64,000 nucleotides of DNA from Phyllobacterium trifolii (lineage in GTDB: Bacteria; Pseudomonadota; Alphaproteobacteria; Rhizobiales; Rhizobiaceae). How positions within the stretch are numbered: position 1 is the first letter of the stretch; each line of letters opens with the position of its first letter. The DNA lies in contig NZ_JACHXN010000024.1 of the NCBI RefSeq assembly GCF_014192095.1, positions 20,799-84,798 on the forward strand. The letters are read 5' to 3'. The position numbers were made by a program, and so were the translations under genes. The notes beneath the pieces were generated by a model. That model ran no database searches. It was not told where the DNA came from and saw only the letters and a program-made list of their open reading frames with translations. This document shows positions 45,405 through 54,388 of the stretch, piece by piece.

Positions 45405-46022
45405 TCAAATCACCTTGAATGAATCGCCCACAACGTGGATGACCTGATCATCGTTGAGGCCTAGGCACATCGTCCCGTTGCCTTCAAACGCGTTGTAGGT
45501 TTTCTGAACCAAAGCGCTGAAGCTGGCATGATCCATGTGCGGCAGGATCGAAAAACTCACCAGGTTGAGACCAATATCGTTGCTTTGCTCTGCCTTTGAT
45601 CGGTCATCCAGGGCGTCCGCGTAACCGATGTCCGGTGTCACGACAATCGAGCCGGCGCTCGAGCCGATATAGACCAGTCCTTCTCTGATCCGTTCGCGCA
45701 CGTGATCAAAGAAGCCGCTTTTACGCATTTGGTCGAGGAGGTAGAAAGTGTTACCTCCACTCATGTAAACGGCACTGACCTTCCCGAGAGCGGCCTTCAC
45801 CTCATCCGCCGTCTTGCCAACGAGATCATAGTCAATAACTTCGAAGCCGATTTCTTCAAATGGGCGGTAGTGGCCCTCGTAATCCGGCTTCCATCCTTCG
45901 CCGTAAGCCGCAGTGGGCACGATCATGAGTTTCGTGCCCGCAAATCTGTTCGCAAGGATCGAACGGATTTTTGGAAAACCTGAGGTGAGCTCAGAGGCGA
46001 GCAATAGTTCCTGCGATTTCAT
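45405..46022 (-). CDS. Peptidase S51 family protein (dipeptidase E-like)
   Basis: A 205-aa cytosolic protein with MSGGNTFYLLDQM (about 85) and the nucleophile elbow IGSSAGSIV (Ser about 121) of family S51; these enzymes cut Asp-X dipeptides or act on cyanophycin-derived peptides. AAAGG precedes ATG 46022. The N-terminal extension to 46106 has no support. Its position next to an amino acid importer suggests a role in using short peptides, but the gene is convergent and need not be co-regulated. Confidence 0.85.
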   Translation of the reverse strand: MKSQELLLASELTSGFPKIRSILANRFAGTKLMIVPTAAYGEGWKPDYEGHYRPFEEIGFEVIDYDLVGKTADEVKAALGKVSAVYMSGGNTFYLLDQMRKSGFFDHVRERIREGLVYIGSSAGSIVVTPDIGYADALDDRSKAEQSNDIGLNLVSFSILPHMDHASFSALVQKTYNAFEGNGTMCLGLNDDQVIHVVGDSFKVI

Positions 46023-46310
46023 AAACCTTTGATGAATCGCCGGGCCAAAAATGTCAACATCGGCACTATTGCCGTGGGCGCTTCGGTGGTTGCCTTGTAA
46101 TGGCAATTGAACAGTCGTCTTCCTGTTCGCATGTGCGAAACGGCGCTTCTTTCGAAGTAAAATGTCAAAAAAGTATCAGTGACGTGGCGCTACCGTAGTA
46201 GCCTTCGGGCTATAGGACGGCTAGGTTTCAACCGCGCTTGTGAAAAATGCTTCTGGGAGGAGGCGTCCTGTTAGGACCGCAAGTTTGAGAGGCGCAGGGA
46301 GGAGATTCAA

Positions 46311-47195
46311 GTGAATCCAGATTTGGAAGTAGTCCAGATCGGTCGTGGCGAGTCGTTCAAGGCCTGGGAGCACGGCTATCCCTTCCACACCGTACGCTGG
46401 CACTTTCATCCAGAATACGAAATACATCACGTCGTCGCGACAAACGGGCGATATTTCGTGGGCGACTTCATCGGTGAGTTCGAACCAGGCAACCTGGTTC
46501 TCACTGGCCCCAATTTGCCGCATAACTGGGTGAGCAACATTCCTGCTGGCACCTGCATACCCTTGCGGGGCAGGGTGGTGCAATTCAACGAAGCGTTCAT
46601 AACTGACGCCACCAACGTATTTCCCGAACTGGCGGCGTGCCTGCCTATGTTGGAACTCAGTCGGCGCGGAGCGCTGTTTTCTGCAGCGACCGCGGGCGTA
46701 GCCGGACCAATGCTGAAGGAACTAGTAGCAGCCAAAGGCTTGCGGCGCATCGAACTCTTTATCGGGGTGTTGAATGCGATGAGTTCCGCAGCAGGAACGC
46801 GTTCGCTGGCAAGCTCGCGATACATGCCCGATCCGTCTGGATTCATGTCGGCTGGCGTCAACCAGGCTCTTTTGTACATCAACAGCCACTTGACCGAGCC
46901 CTTCAGCGAGAGGGATCTCGCTGGCCTGACGGGACAAAGCGCCAGCGCTTTTTCGCGCAGTTTTCGCCGCCACACAGGTATGGCGCTCGTCCAGTACGTC
47001 AATCGGCTGCGCATTAATTTCGCGTGCCATCTGCTGATGAGCGAGCCCGCGATGACCATTACCGACATCTGTTTCGCGGCTGGCTTCAACAATATTTCCA
47101 ACTTCAATCGCCATTTCCTGGCGCAAAAGGGGATGGCTCCTTCGCGCTTCAAAACATTATTGGCACAGAACGTCAGAGCGGTGGAGGCCGCATAA
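46311..47195 (+). CDS. AraC-family transcriptional regulator with cupin sensor domain
   Basis: A 294-aa regulator. An N-terminal cupin (WHFHPEYEIHHV, then PGNLVLTGPNLPHNW) would bind a sugar or polyol, and the C-terminal double helix-turn-helix (FSERDLAGLTGQSASAFSRSF and ITDICFAAGFNNISNFNRHF) binds DNA. The start is GTG 46311 with GGGAGGAG six bases before it. It lies upstream of and in line with the ribitol-type operon at 47367, which it probably activates. Confidence 0.9.
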   Translation: MNPDLEVVQIGRGESFKAWEHGYPFHTVRWHFHPEYEIHHVVATNGRYFVGDFIGEFEPGNLVLTGPNLPHNWVSNIPAGTCIPLRGRVVQFNEAFITDATNVFPELAACLPMLELSRRGALFSAATAGVAGPMLKELVAAKGLRRIELFIGVLNAMSSAAGTRSLASSRYMPDPSGFMSAGVNQALLYINSHLTEPFSERDLAGLTGQSASAFSRSFRRHTGMALVQYVNRLRINFACHLLMSEPAMTITDICFAAGFNNISNFNRHFLAQKGMAPSRFKTLLAQNVRAVEAA

Positions 47196-47366
47196 GAGGA
47201 GGAAAGGGAGGACCAAAATCAGCGAGAAGTGCGGAGCGCAGCTGCGCGCCGGAGGGATCGCTTTGCCAATTTTCTGGATGGCAAACGGCAAGTCATCGCC
47301 CATGGCCAGATTCAACATGCTTTAGAATGGAAGCGGGAACGCATCAAACGATAAGGGAGAAACTCT

Positions 47367-48425
47367 ATGACGAAAATCGCAATTAAAATGACCCGAGCCG
47401 CAGCGCTTGTCGCCGGTCTTCTCGGCAGTGCATCGGCATTTGCCCAGTCCGGCGCTACAGTGGCTTTTCTCATGCCGGACCAAGCGTCGACTAGATATGA
47501 GGAGCACGACGCTCCTGGGTTTATTGCAGAAATGAAAAAGCTATGCGCTGACTGCAAGGTACTCTACCAGAACGCCGATGCGGACGCTTCACGTCAGCAG
47601 CAGCAATTTAACTCCGTCGTCTCGCAAGGCGCGAAGGTCATTGTGCTCGATCCCGTCGACTCCACGGCGGCTGCATCGCTGGTCAAGCAGGCCCAAGCGC
47701 AAGGCATCAAGGTCATTGCTTACGACCGGCCCATTCCGGACGCAAAGGCCGACTTCTACGTTTCGTTCAACAATGAAGCCATCGGCAAGGCGATCGCCGA
47801 TTCACTGATCGAGCATCTGAAGGCAAAGGGGGTGGCTGCTGCAGACGGTGGCGTACTGCAGATCAACGGCTCCCCTACCGACGCTGCGGCGGGACTGATC
47901 AAAAAGGGTATTCATGCCGGTCTGGACAACAGCGGCTATAAAATCCTGGCTGAATACGACACGCCGGAATGGGCACCGCCAAAGGCGCAGCAATGGACGA
48001 GCGGGCAAGTCACACGCTTCGGAAAGAAAATCGTGGGGATTGTCGCGGCGAACGACGGAACCGGCGGTGGGGCGATCGCAGCTTTGAAGGCAGCCGGTGT
48101 GGATCCGGTTCCGCCGGTGACGGGCAACGACGCGACGATTGCAGCGCTCCAGCTGATCATCTCGGGGGACCAGTACAATACAATCTCCAAGCCCAGCGAG
48201 ATCGTCGCGGCTGCAGCAGCCAACGCTGCAGTGAAATTGCTGGCAGGCGAGACGCCAAAGGCTGACGTCACTTTGTACGACACCCCGTCTCAGCTGTTCA
48301 TTCCCGCCGTCGTTACGGCGGAGAACCTGAAGGCAGAGATCATCGACAAGAACATCATGAAAGCTGAACAGCTTTGCGTCGATCGCTATGCCGATGGATG
48401 CAAAAAATTGGGCATTGGTGGATAA
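47367..48425 (+). CDS. ABC transporter substrate-binding protein, pentose/polyol type (RbsB/XylF family)
   Basis: A 352-aa periplasmic-binding-protein-like type 4 protein with signal peptide (cleavage after SAFAQ, about residue 26). It has the family pattern VAFLMPDQASTRYEEHDAPG, then QNADADASRQQQQFNSVV and VIAYDRPIPDAKADFYVSF, as in XylF. AGGGAGAAA precedes ATG 47367. Given the ribitol dehydrogenase and ribulokinase downstream, ribitol is the likely ligand. A strong hairpin follows the stop codon. Confidence 0.9.
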   Translation: MTKIAIKMTRAAALVAGLLGSASAFAQSGATVAFLMPDQASTRYEEHDAPGFIAEMKKLCADCKVLYQNADADASRQQQQFNSVVSQGAKVIVLDPVDSTAAASLVKQAQAQGIKVIAYDRPIPDAKADFYVSFNNEAIGKAIADSLIEHLKAKGVAAADGGVLQINGSPTDAAAGLIKKGIHAGLDNSGYKILAEYDTPEWAPPKAQQWTSGQVTRFGKKIVGIVAANDGTGGGAIAALKAAGVDPVPPVTGNDATIAALQLIISGDQYNTISKPSEIVAAAAANAAVKLLAGETPKADVTLYDTPSQLFIPAVVTAENLKAEIIDKNIMKAEQLCVDRYADGCKKLGIGG

Positions 48426-48437
48426 CTGATGAAGCGG

Positions 48438-48470
48438 AAGTTCCGGCCGCGGTGTGCGCGGCCGGAATTT
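48438..48470 (+). promoter_or_regulatory. Intercistronic hairpin after polyol binding-protein gene
   Basis: TTCCGGCCGCG (48441-48451) and CGCGGCCGGAA (48457-48467) form a perfect 11-bp stem with a GTGTG loop; three more pairs (one G-T) extend it to 48438/48470. It begins 13 bases after the binding-protein stop and ends 26 bases before the ATPase start. It is a strong candidate for message protection or partial termination. Confidence 0.8.
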
Positions 48471-48496
48471 CCCTTGTCCAGCCCTATCGGAAAGGC

Positions 48497-49327
48497 ATGC
48501 CGCGAATGACCGAAACCGTTGACCGAAAAGCGCCTGCGGGCGAAATGGTGCTTAGCCTGCGGGGCATCTCCAAGAGTTTTGGCGCTGTTTCGGCTCTCAC
48601 CGACATTGATCTCGATGTCCATGCGGGCGAGGTCGTTGCCCTCGTCGGCGACAACGGCGCCGGGAAATCAACCTTGGTAAAGACGCTTGCGGGCGTGCAT
48701 CAACCGACAGCTGGAACGATCACCTTCCGCGGCCAGCCCGTTACGATGACCGACCCGAGCGCAGCGCTCAACCTTGGCATCGCCACGGTGTTTCAGGACC
48801 TGGCGCTGTGCGAGAACCTGGACGTCGTGGCCAACATTTTTCTGGGACGCGAGCTTAAGCCGATGCAGCTTGACGAAACGGCGATGGAAGTCAGGTCCTG
48901 GACGCTTCTGAACGAACTTTCCGCGCGAATCCCGAGCGTCCGCATTCCTATCGCGTCGCTTTCCGGGGGGCAGCGCCAAACCGTTGCAATCGCCAGGTCG
49001 CTACTGCTCGAACCCAAACTTATTCTTCTTGACGAACCAACCGCGGCCCTGGGCGTAGCGCAGACCGCCGAAGTACTGAACCTGATCGAAAGAGTACGCG
49101 ATCGCGGCCTCGGCGTCATCATGATCAGCCACAACATGGAAGACGTCCGTGCCGTTGCCGACCGGATCGTCGTCCTGAGGCTCGGCCGTAACAATGGTGT
49201 CTTCTATCCTGATGCGACGAACCAAGAACTGGTCGGTGCAATCACCGGCGCAGTCGACAACTCCGTCACGCGGAGGGAAGAGCGGCGACACGCCGAGCAG
49301 CAGCTTTCTGAAGGGGGACAGCCATGA
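48497..49327 (+). CDS. ABC transporter ATP-binding protein, half-size sugar type (FrcA/XylG-like)
   Basis: About 276 aa with a single ATPase domain: Walker A GDNGAGKSTLVK (about 52), signature LSGGQRQTVAIARS, Walker B LILLDEPTAALG and MISHNMED. RbsA-type ATPases carry two such domains; here there is one, as in the rhizobial FrcA. The start is 48497 or 48506; the frame is open back to 48374 inside the binding-protein gene. The stop overlaps the permease start (ATGA). Confidence 0.9.
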   Translation: MPRMTETVDRKAPAGEMVLSLRGISKSFGAVSALTDIDLDVHAGEVVALVGDNGAGKSTLVKTLAGVHQPTAGTITFRGQPVTMTDPSAALNLGIATVFQDLALCENLDVVANIFLGRELKPMQLDETAMEVRSWTLLNELSARIPSVRIPIASLSGGQRQTVAIARSLLLEPKLILLDEPTAALGVAQTAEVLNLIERVRDRGLGVIMISHNMEDVRAVADRIVVLRLGRNNGVFYPDATNQELVGAITGAVDNSVTRREERRHAEQQLSEGGQP

Positions 49328-50583
49328 CGGGCAACGTCAAAGACAATGCGCTCCCAGCCACGATGTTGGATCGTAGCGACGAGCGCCTGAAGCACGAAGC
49401 GGGTATTGGCGGTGCCGTCCGCGCCTTTATCGACCGCGTGCGGTCCGGTGACCTCGGTTCGCTTCCAGTCGTGGTCGGACTGGCATTGATATGGACCGTA
49501 TTTGCAAGCCTCAATCCGATATTTCTGTCGAGCAACAACCTCGTCAATCTGTTGTTCGACTGCTCGACAGTCGGCGTCATCGCGCTCGGTATCGTGTGCG
49601 TGCTTATGGTGGGTGAGATCGATCTGTCCGTAGGATCGATCAGCGGCTTTGCCTCGGCCATTGTCGGCACGCTATGGGTCAACCAAGGTTGGCCGGTTGC
49701 CTTGGCCATCCTCGCCGCCGTTGCCGTGGGGGGCCTCATCGGGTCGCTTTATGCGCTTTTGTACAATCGCCTAGGCATGCCAAGCTTCGTCGCGACGCTT
49801 TCCGGTTTGCTGGCGGTCTTGGGGATGCAGCTTTATATCCTCGGCTCCACCGGCTCGATCAACCTCCCGTATGGGTCAGCCATGGTTAATTTCGGGCAGA
49901 TGTTGGTGATGCCCCGCCTTTTGGCCCATGTCCTCGCTGCGGTCCCTGGCGTGGTGATGCTCGCGACGGGCATTCGCACGATTTCTCGCCGCCGCGAAGC
50001 CAATCTATCCGCACCGTCCTTAGGCAGCATTGTCCTTCGCGCCGTTGCCACAACATTGGTGCTGGAGATCATCGTCCTCTATCTCAACCAGGACCGCGGT
50101 ATTCCCTGGATGTTCGGTCTTTTCGTGGGACTGGTGATGTTGATGAACTATGCGTTGACGCGCACCCAGTGGGGCCGCTCAATGACAGCGGTAGGCGGAA
50201 ACCGCGAGGCCGCTCGCCGTGCCGGCATTAACGTCCGGCGCATCTACGCCAGCGCCTTCGTGCTCTGTTCGATGTTGGCGGCACTCGGCGGCGTGCTTTC
50301 GGCGTCCCGCCTGGCGTCTGCAAGCCAGCAAGCCGGTACCGGCGACGTCAATCTTAATGCGATAGCAGCGGCTGTCATCGGTGGAACCAGTTTGTTCGGC
50401 GGACGGGGCAACGCCTACTCAGCGCTGCTCGGCATCATCGTGATCCAGTCGATCGCCAACGGCCTGACGCTTCTCGATCTGTCATCGTCTCTTCGGTACA
50501 TGATCACGGGCGGTGTCCTTGCAATCGCAGTCATCGTCGACTCTTTGGCGCGCCGGTCGAGAGTTTCCCACGGTCGCGCTTGA
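49324..50583 (+). CDS. ABC transporter permease, sugar/polyol type (XylH/RbsC family)
   Basis: A 419-aa BPD_transp_2 family permease with about ten to eleven helices. Typical segments are MVGEIDLSVGSISGFASAIVG, the GRSMTAVGGNREAARRAGINV loop and VIGGTSLFGGRGN. It forms the channel of the importer with the protein at 48497. It overlaps that gene by four bases. Confidence 0.93.
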   Translation: MTGNVKDNALPATMLDRSDERLKHEAGIGGAVRAFIDRVRSGDLGSLPVVVGLALIWTVFASLNPIFLSSNNLVNLLFDCSTVGVIALGIVCVLMVGEIDLSVGSISGFASAIVGTLWVNQGWPVALAILAAVAVGGLIGSLYALLYNRLGMPSFVATLSGLLAVLGMQLYILGSTGSINLPYGSAMVNFGQMLVMPRLLAHVLAAVPGVVMLATGIRTISRRREANLSAPSLGSIVLRAVATTLVLEIIVLYLNQDRGIPWMFGLFVGLVMLMNYALTRTQWGRSMTAVGGNREAARRAGINVRRIYASAFVLCSMLAALGGVLSASRLASASQQAGTGDVNLNAIAAAVIGGTSLFGGRGNAYSALLGIIVIQSIANGLTLLDLSSSLRYMITGGVLAIAVIVDSLARRSRVSHGRA

Positions 50584-50611
50584 TGCAACGTTCTAACAAG
50601 TAAGGTTTGCT

Positions 50612-51340
50612 ATGAAACAGGAACTGTCAGGAAAGGTCGCAGCCATTACCGGGGCAGCCTCTGGAATCGGCCTCGAATGTGCCAAATATTTGCTGCGCGA
50701 AGGGGTCCGTGTCGCCCTCGTTGACAGGGCAGAGGACGCCTTGAACAAATTATGTTCAGACTTGGGGCCACAAGCCTATCCCGTGGTCGTCGACCTGACA
50801 AAGCCGGACGAAGTTTCGACAATGCTGCCGCGTATCCTGGAGAAGTTCGGACATCTCGATATCTTCCATGCCAATGCCGGCTCTTATGTGGGCGGGGAAG
50901 TCGTGGATGGAGACCCGGATGCCTGGGACCGAATGCTCAACCTTAATATCAACGCTGCATTCCGATCGGTCCAAGCCGTGCTGCCTCACATGGTCGAGCG
51001 CAAAACCGGCGATATCATCATGACCAGCTCCATCGCCGGTCTGGTTCCGGTGGTAGGGGAACCGATCTACACAGCATCAAAATATGCGGTGCAAGCATTC
51101 GTCCATACGGTTCGACGCCAGGTGGCAAAGCACGGCATCCGGGTGGGTGCAGTAGCGCCAGGCCCGGTAATTACCGCTTTGATAAGCGACTGGCCCAAGG
51201 AGAAGCTCGACGACGCGATCGCGGCGGGAGGGTTGATGGAAGCAAGCGAAGTGGCGGAGGCAGTGCTTTTCATGTTGTCCAGACCGCGCAACGTCACCAT
51301 CCGCGATTTGGTCATTCTGCCCTTCAGTTCGGACTTGTGA
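50612..51340 (+). CDS. rbtD: Ribitol 2-dehydrogenase (SDR family)
   Basis: A 242-aa short-chain dehydrogenase. The cofactor motif GAASGIG (about 15-21), NAG (about 88), the catalytic Ser of TSSIAG (about 140) and YTASK (Tyr about 153) are present. Large parts follow Klebsiella RbtD closely, for example [28 protein letters not shown] and [20 protein letters not shown], so oxidation of ribitol to D-ribulose with NAD+ is well supported. The gene lies between the transporter and the pentulose kinase that would use its product. Confidence 0.92.
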   Translation: MKQELSGKVAAITGAASGIGLECAKYLLREGVRVALVDRAEDALNKLCSDLGPQAYPVVVDLTKPDEVSTMLPRILEKFGHLDIFHANAGSYVGGEVVDGDPDAWDRMLNLNINAAFRSVQAVLPHMVERKTGDIIMTSSIAGLVPVVGEPIYTASKYAVQAFVHTVRRQVAKHGIRVGAVAPGPVITALISDWPKEKLDDAIAAGGLMEASEVAEAVLFMLSRPRNVTIRDLVILPFSSDL

Positions 51341-51342
51341 AG

Positions 51343-52983
51343 ATGGCCGCTCACTTCATCGGTGTCGACGTCGGAACGGGCAGCGCTCGCGCGGGAGTCT
51401 TTGACGAGAACGGCAATCTGCTTGCCGCGGCGAAGCGCCCGATCAACATCTGGCAAGAGGCAGGCGACGTCGTCGAGCAATCGTGCGAAGATATCTGGGG
51501 TGCAGTGTCCTCAAGCGTGAGGGAGGCAGTGGCAGCTTCCGGCGTCGACACGGCCGACATCCGCGGTATGGGATTCGACGCCACATGTTCGCTCGTGGCT
51601 GTCGCAGCCGATGGCGCCCCGGTTGCGGTCGGAAGTTCAGGCGATCCGAATCGAAACATCATTGTCTGGATGGACCACCGCGCCGCTGGCGAAGCAGAAG
51701 AGATCAACGCCGGCGGGCACGAAGTCCTGAGGTACGTAGGGGGTCGCATTTCACCCGAAATGGAGACGCCGAAACTTTTGTGGTTGAAGCGCAATCTGCC
51801 GGACTCCTTTGCCGCCGCCGGGCACTTTTTCGATCTCGCCGATTATCTGACATGGCGGGCAACCGGCTCGTTGACGCGCTCCACCTGCACCGTCACGTGC
51901 AAATGGACTTATCTCGCCCACGAAAATCGCTGGGACCCGGACTACTTCAACAAAATCGGTTTGGAGGAACTGGTTGCGGAGCGTTTCGCCAGAATTGGGA
52001 CCGAGATCGCGCAGCCGGGTACACGGCTTGCTTCCGGTTTGACTGAAACAGCCGCTGCGGAGCTGGGATTGCATCCGGGAACCGCCGTCGCCGCATCTCT
52101 GATCGATGCGCATGCCGGCGGCCTCGGGACTTTGGGAGCGGCCGGAGAGGGGGTGACCTCGGACATCGGTCGCCGCCTTGCCTACGTATTCGGCACCTCG
52201 GCTTGTTCCATGGCTTCCAGCCAAGAGCCCGTTTTCGTAGATGGCGTATGGGGGCCATACTTTTCCGCCATGATCCCGGGTCTTTGGCTCAACGAAGGCG
52301 GACAATCGGCCGCCGGTGCTGCGATCGACCATCTGGTGACAATGCATCCGGCTTCGGCATCGGCCACCGAGCTTGCCGAAGCGGCCGGGACATCGCTTGT
52401 CGGTTGGCTTGACGCAGAGGCGTCCAAAATGTGCAGCAAACAAGAGGATGTTATGGCTCTGGCACATCGGATCCACGTCGTTCCGGAATTTCTTGGCAAC
52501 AGATCGCCAAACGCCGATCCGGATGCACGCGCAGTCATAGCAGGTTTGAGCCTCGATGCGGGAATACCCGACCTCATCGCTTTGTACATCGCCGGGCTCT
52601 GCGGAATCTGCTACGGGCTCAAACAGCTTCTCGTCAAATTGGGCGAAGATGGAATTCCGATCGACCTCATCATGGCAAGCGGCGGCGCGGCGCAAAGCGA
52701 CCTCGTCCGGCAGTTGTTGGCCGACGCTACAGGTGTCCGGGTGGCGGTAATTGACAACCCTGAACCTGTTCTGCTCGGCTCGGCCATGCTGGCCGCGGTG
52801 GCTTCTGGTCATCGCGCGAACTTGGCCGATGCGATGACTGCCATGTCAAGGATCTCGCGAGTCTTCGAGCCCGCCCAAGGCACACTCATGAGGGTCCACG
52901 AAATCCGCTATAGCATCTTCACAAGGCTCCAGTCGGTCGATCGGGAGATAAGGACGGAGCTTCGGATGGGATTGCAGCACTAG
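51343..52983 (+). CDS. rbtK: D-ribulokinase, FGGY carbohydrate kinase family
   Basis: A 546-aa FGGY pentulose kinase: DVGTGSARAGVFD at the N-terminus (phosphate loop 1), WMDHRAAGEAEEIN, GGRISPEMETPKLLWLK, GTSACSMASS and the second-domain ATP motif ASGGAAQSDLVRQLLAD. Length and motifs match the D-ribulokinase group. It should phosphorylate D-ribulose made by the dehydrogenase to D-ribulose 5-phosphate for the pentose phosphate pathway. GTG 51337 (overlapping the rbtD stop) and ATG 51343 are both possible starts. Confidence 0.9.
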   Translation: MAAHFIGVDVGTGSARAGVFDENGNLLAAAKRPINIWQEAGDVVEQSCEDIWGAVSSSVREAVAASGVDTADIRGMGFDATCSLVAVAADGAPVAVGSSGDPNRNIIVWMDHRAAGEAEEINAGGHEVLRYVGGRISPEMETPKLLWLKRNLPDSFAAAGHFFDLADYLTWRATGSLTRSTCTVTCKWTYLAHENRWDPDYFNKIGLEELVAERFARIGTEIAQPGTRLASGLTETAAAELGLHPGTAVAASLIDAHAGGLGTLGAAGEGVTSDIGRRLAYVFGTSACSMASSQEPVFVDGVWGPYFSAMIPGLWLNEGGQSAAGAAIDHLVTMHPASASATELAEAAGTSLVGWLDAEASKMCSKQEDVMALAHRIHVVPEFLGNRSPNADPDARAVIAGLSLDAGIPDLIALYIAGLCGICYGLKQLLVKLGEDGIPIDLIMASGGAAQSDLVRQLLADATGVRVAVIDNPEPVLLGSAMLAAVASGHRANLADAMTAMSRISRVFEPAQGTLMRVHEIRYSIFTRLQSVDREIRTELRMGLQH

Positions 52984-53058
52984 AGCTGGAACTTTACTAG
53001 ACGTGCCAGCTATCTTATCGCTTGGTGGGATGTGAATTTATCACTCCGGAGGAGTATC

Positions 53059-53844
53059 ATGGCAAATCAGCTTAAACATGCCCCGGATTTTGGCCTTGCA
53101 GGAAAAGCGACTTTGGTGACCGGCGCATCTCGCGGGATAGGCAGAGCATGCGCCCTCGCGTGCGCTGCTGCAGGCTCCGATATTGTTCTCGGATTGCGCA
53201 ACGTTGCTGCGTCCAAGGAACTGATTGAGGAAATAGAAGGCATGGGAAGGAAAGTCCTTCCCGTCCGGCTGGATATTTCACAACGAGATCACATAGAGAC
53301 GTCCGTCGCCAAGGCGATTGAGAGCTTCGGACGGATTGATGTCCTTGTGAACAACGTCGGCGTAGCACCCGGTGATCTTGCAGAGCGTGTTGCTGAGGCA
53401 GATGTGGACGAGATTCTCCAGGTGAACATCAAGGGCACCTTCCTAATGACCCAGACCGTTGCCCGGCAGATGATCGCGCAAAAGGCAGGCCGCATCATCA
53501 GCATAAGCTCCCAAGCTGGTACGGTGACGCTTCGCGGCGAGGCAATCTATTGTATGAGCAAGGCCGCCATAAATCACCTGATGCGTTGTCTCGCAGCTGA
53601 ATGGGCGCCGCACGGTATCACGGTCAACACTGTCGCGCCGACATTCGTATGGACCGACGGAACGAGGCCCGCACTGGCTGATAAAGACTTTTATGACAGA
53701 ACACTTGGACATATTCCCATGGGTCGGATCGGTGAAACGAACGATGTCGTGGGTGCTGTCGTATTTCTAGCATCGCCGGCAGCCTCCCTCATCACGGGAC
53801 TAAATTTGCTGGTCGATGGCGGATGGTCCGTATCATCGAAGTAA
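53059..53844 (+). CDS. Short-chain dehydrogenase/reductase, polyol or gluconate type
   Basis: A 261-aa classical SDR with GASRGIG (cofactor, about 22-28), NNVGVAPG, the catalytic Ser in SISSQAG and YCMSK (Tyr about 166). It resembles gluconate 5-dehydrogenase and related sugar/polyol enzymes, but the substrate cannot be fixed. GGAGGAG lies five bases before ATG 53059. It follows the ribulokinase by 75 bases and may broaden the polyol range of the operon. Confidence 0.87.
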   Translation: MANQLKHAPDFGLAGKATLVTGASRGIGRACALACAAAGSDIVLGLRNVAASKELIEEIEGMGRKVLPVRLDISQRDHIETSVAKAIESFGRIDVLVNNVGVAPGDLAERVAEADVDEILQVNIKGTFLMTQTVARQMIAQKAGRIISISSQAGTVTLRGEAIYCMSKAAINHLMRCLAAEWAPHGITVNTVAPTFVWTDGTRPALADKDFYDRTLGHIPMGRIGETNDVVGAVVFLASPAASLITGLNLLVDGGWSVSSK

Positions 53845-53959
53845 CCGCGGCAAATGCCAATCTGGAGTTTACGAATGCTATTGACCGCTTTTGGTGCAAA
53901 GCGGTCATCACCATGAAGCCATAATCGGCATCTTGTCTCCCGTGGGAAACCTACCAAAT

Positions 53960-54148
53960 TCAAGGGGAAGGCGAGCGTTTGATGGTCCGTGGAATCTCTG
54001 TGTCCACCCATTCGCTTTGGTGGGCTATATGATCGCAGAGAGGACACTGCACATTTTCGTTGGCGTCAGGTGCAGGGAAAGGTTTTCGCGCGAGGTATGA
54101 CGCGTGGCAGTTGGGGCAATGGGGCCCGACTTCAGGAGCATAGGACAT
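53960..54148 (-). CDS. Small zinc-ribbon protein (62 aa)
   Basis: The protein reads MSYAPEVGPHCPNCHASY and, after a Lys/Pro/Ala segment, VQCPLCDHIAHQSEWVD, giving two CxxC pairs about 20 residues apart, a normal zinc ribbon. A Thr/Arg/Ser tail follows. The conserved metal ligands and aromatic residues argue that it is real although short and without a strong ribosome site. It stands alone between the ribitol operon and the cyclase gene. No partner is evident; such ribbons bind nucleic acid or serve in protein complexes. The rest of the 480-base gap 53845-54321 holds no other gene. Confidence 0.6.
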   Translation of the reverse strand: MSYAPEVGPHCPNCHASYLARKPFPAPDANENVQCPLCDHIAHQSEWVDTEIPRTIKRSPSP

Positions 54149-54286
54149 CCGGCAAATACCCTTTCAGGCAGATTCGCGTTCAGATAACAACTCGACCGGA
54201 CAATTCGGGAAAGCGGCCCGGCGAAATGAGAAATGCAACAGGGTCACCTGCGGTTGTCTTCGCTGATTGCGGCGCGCAACATGCGT

Positions 54287-54388
54287 TCAGGCCGCCTTGG
54301 CCGTATTCTCCATAAAATAGATCAGTCCGGGTTCAACGATCCATTCCCCGGCGCGAAGCGATTCGACATCGAAGCGTCCAAATACAGG
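54287..54388 (-). pseudogene. Orphan C-terminal coding remnant after the cyclase
   Basis: In a frame different from the cyclase, the minus strand reads PVFGRFDVESLRAGEW..., 33 residues in all, then a stop at 54287. It has no start of its own and abuts the point where the cyclase homology stops. It looks like the tail of a gene whose front was lost, or of the cyclase frame after a deletion. I cannot name its family. Confidence 0.35.

Noticed and set aside
52981..53015. Weak inverted repeat AGCTGG/CCAGCT after the ribulokinase gene as terminator
   Set aside because: Only 6 bp with a 16-base loop and no T run; the next SDR gene is probably in the same transcript.
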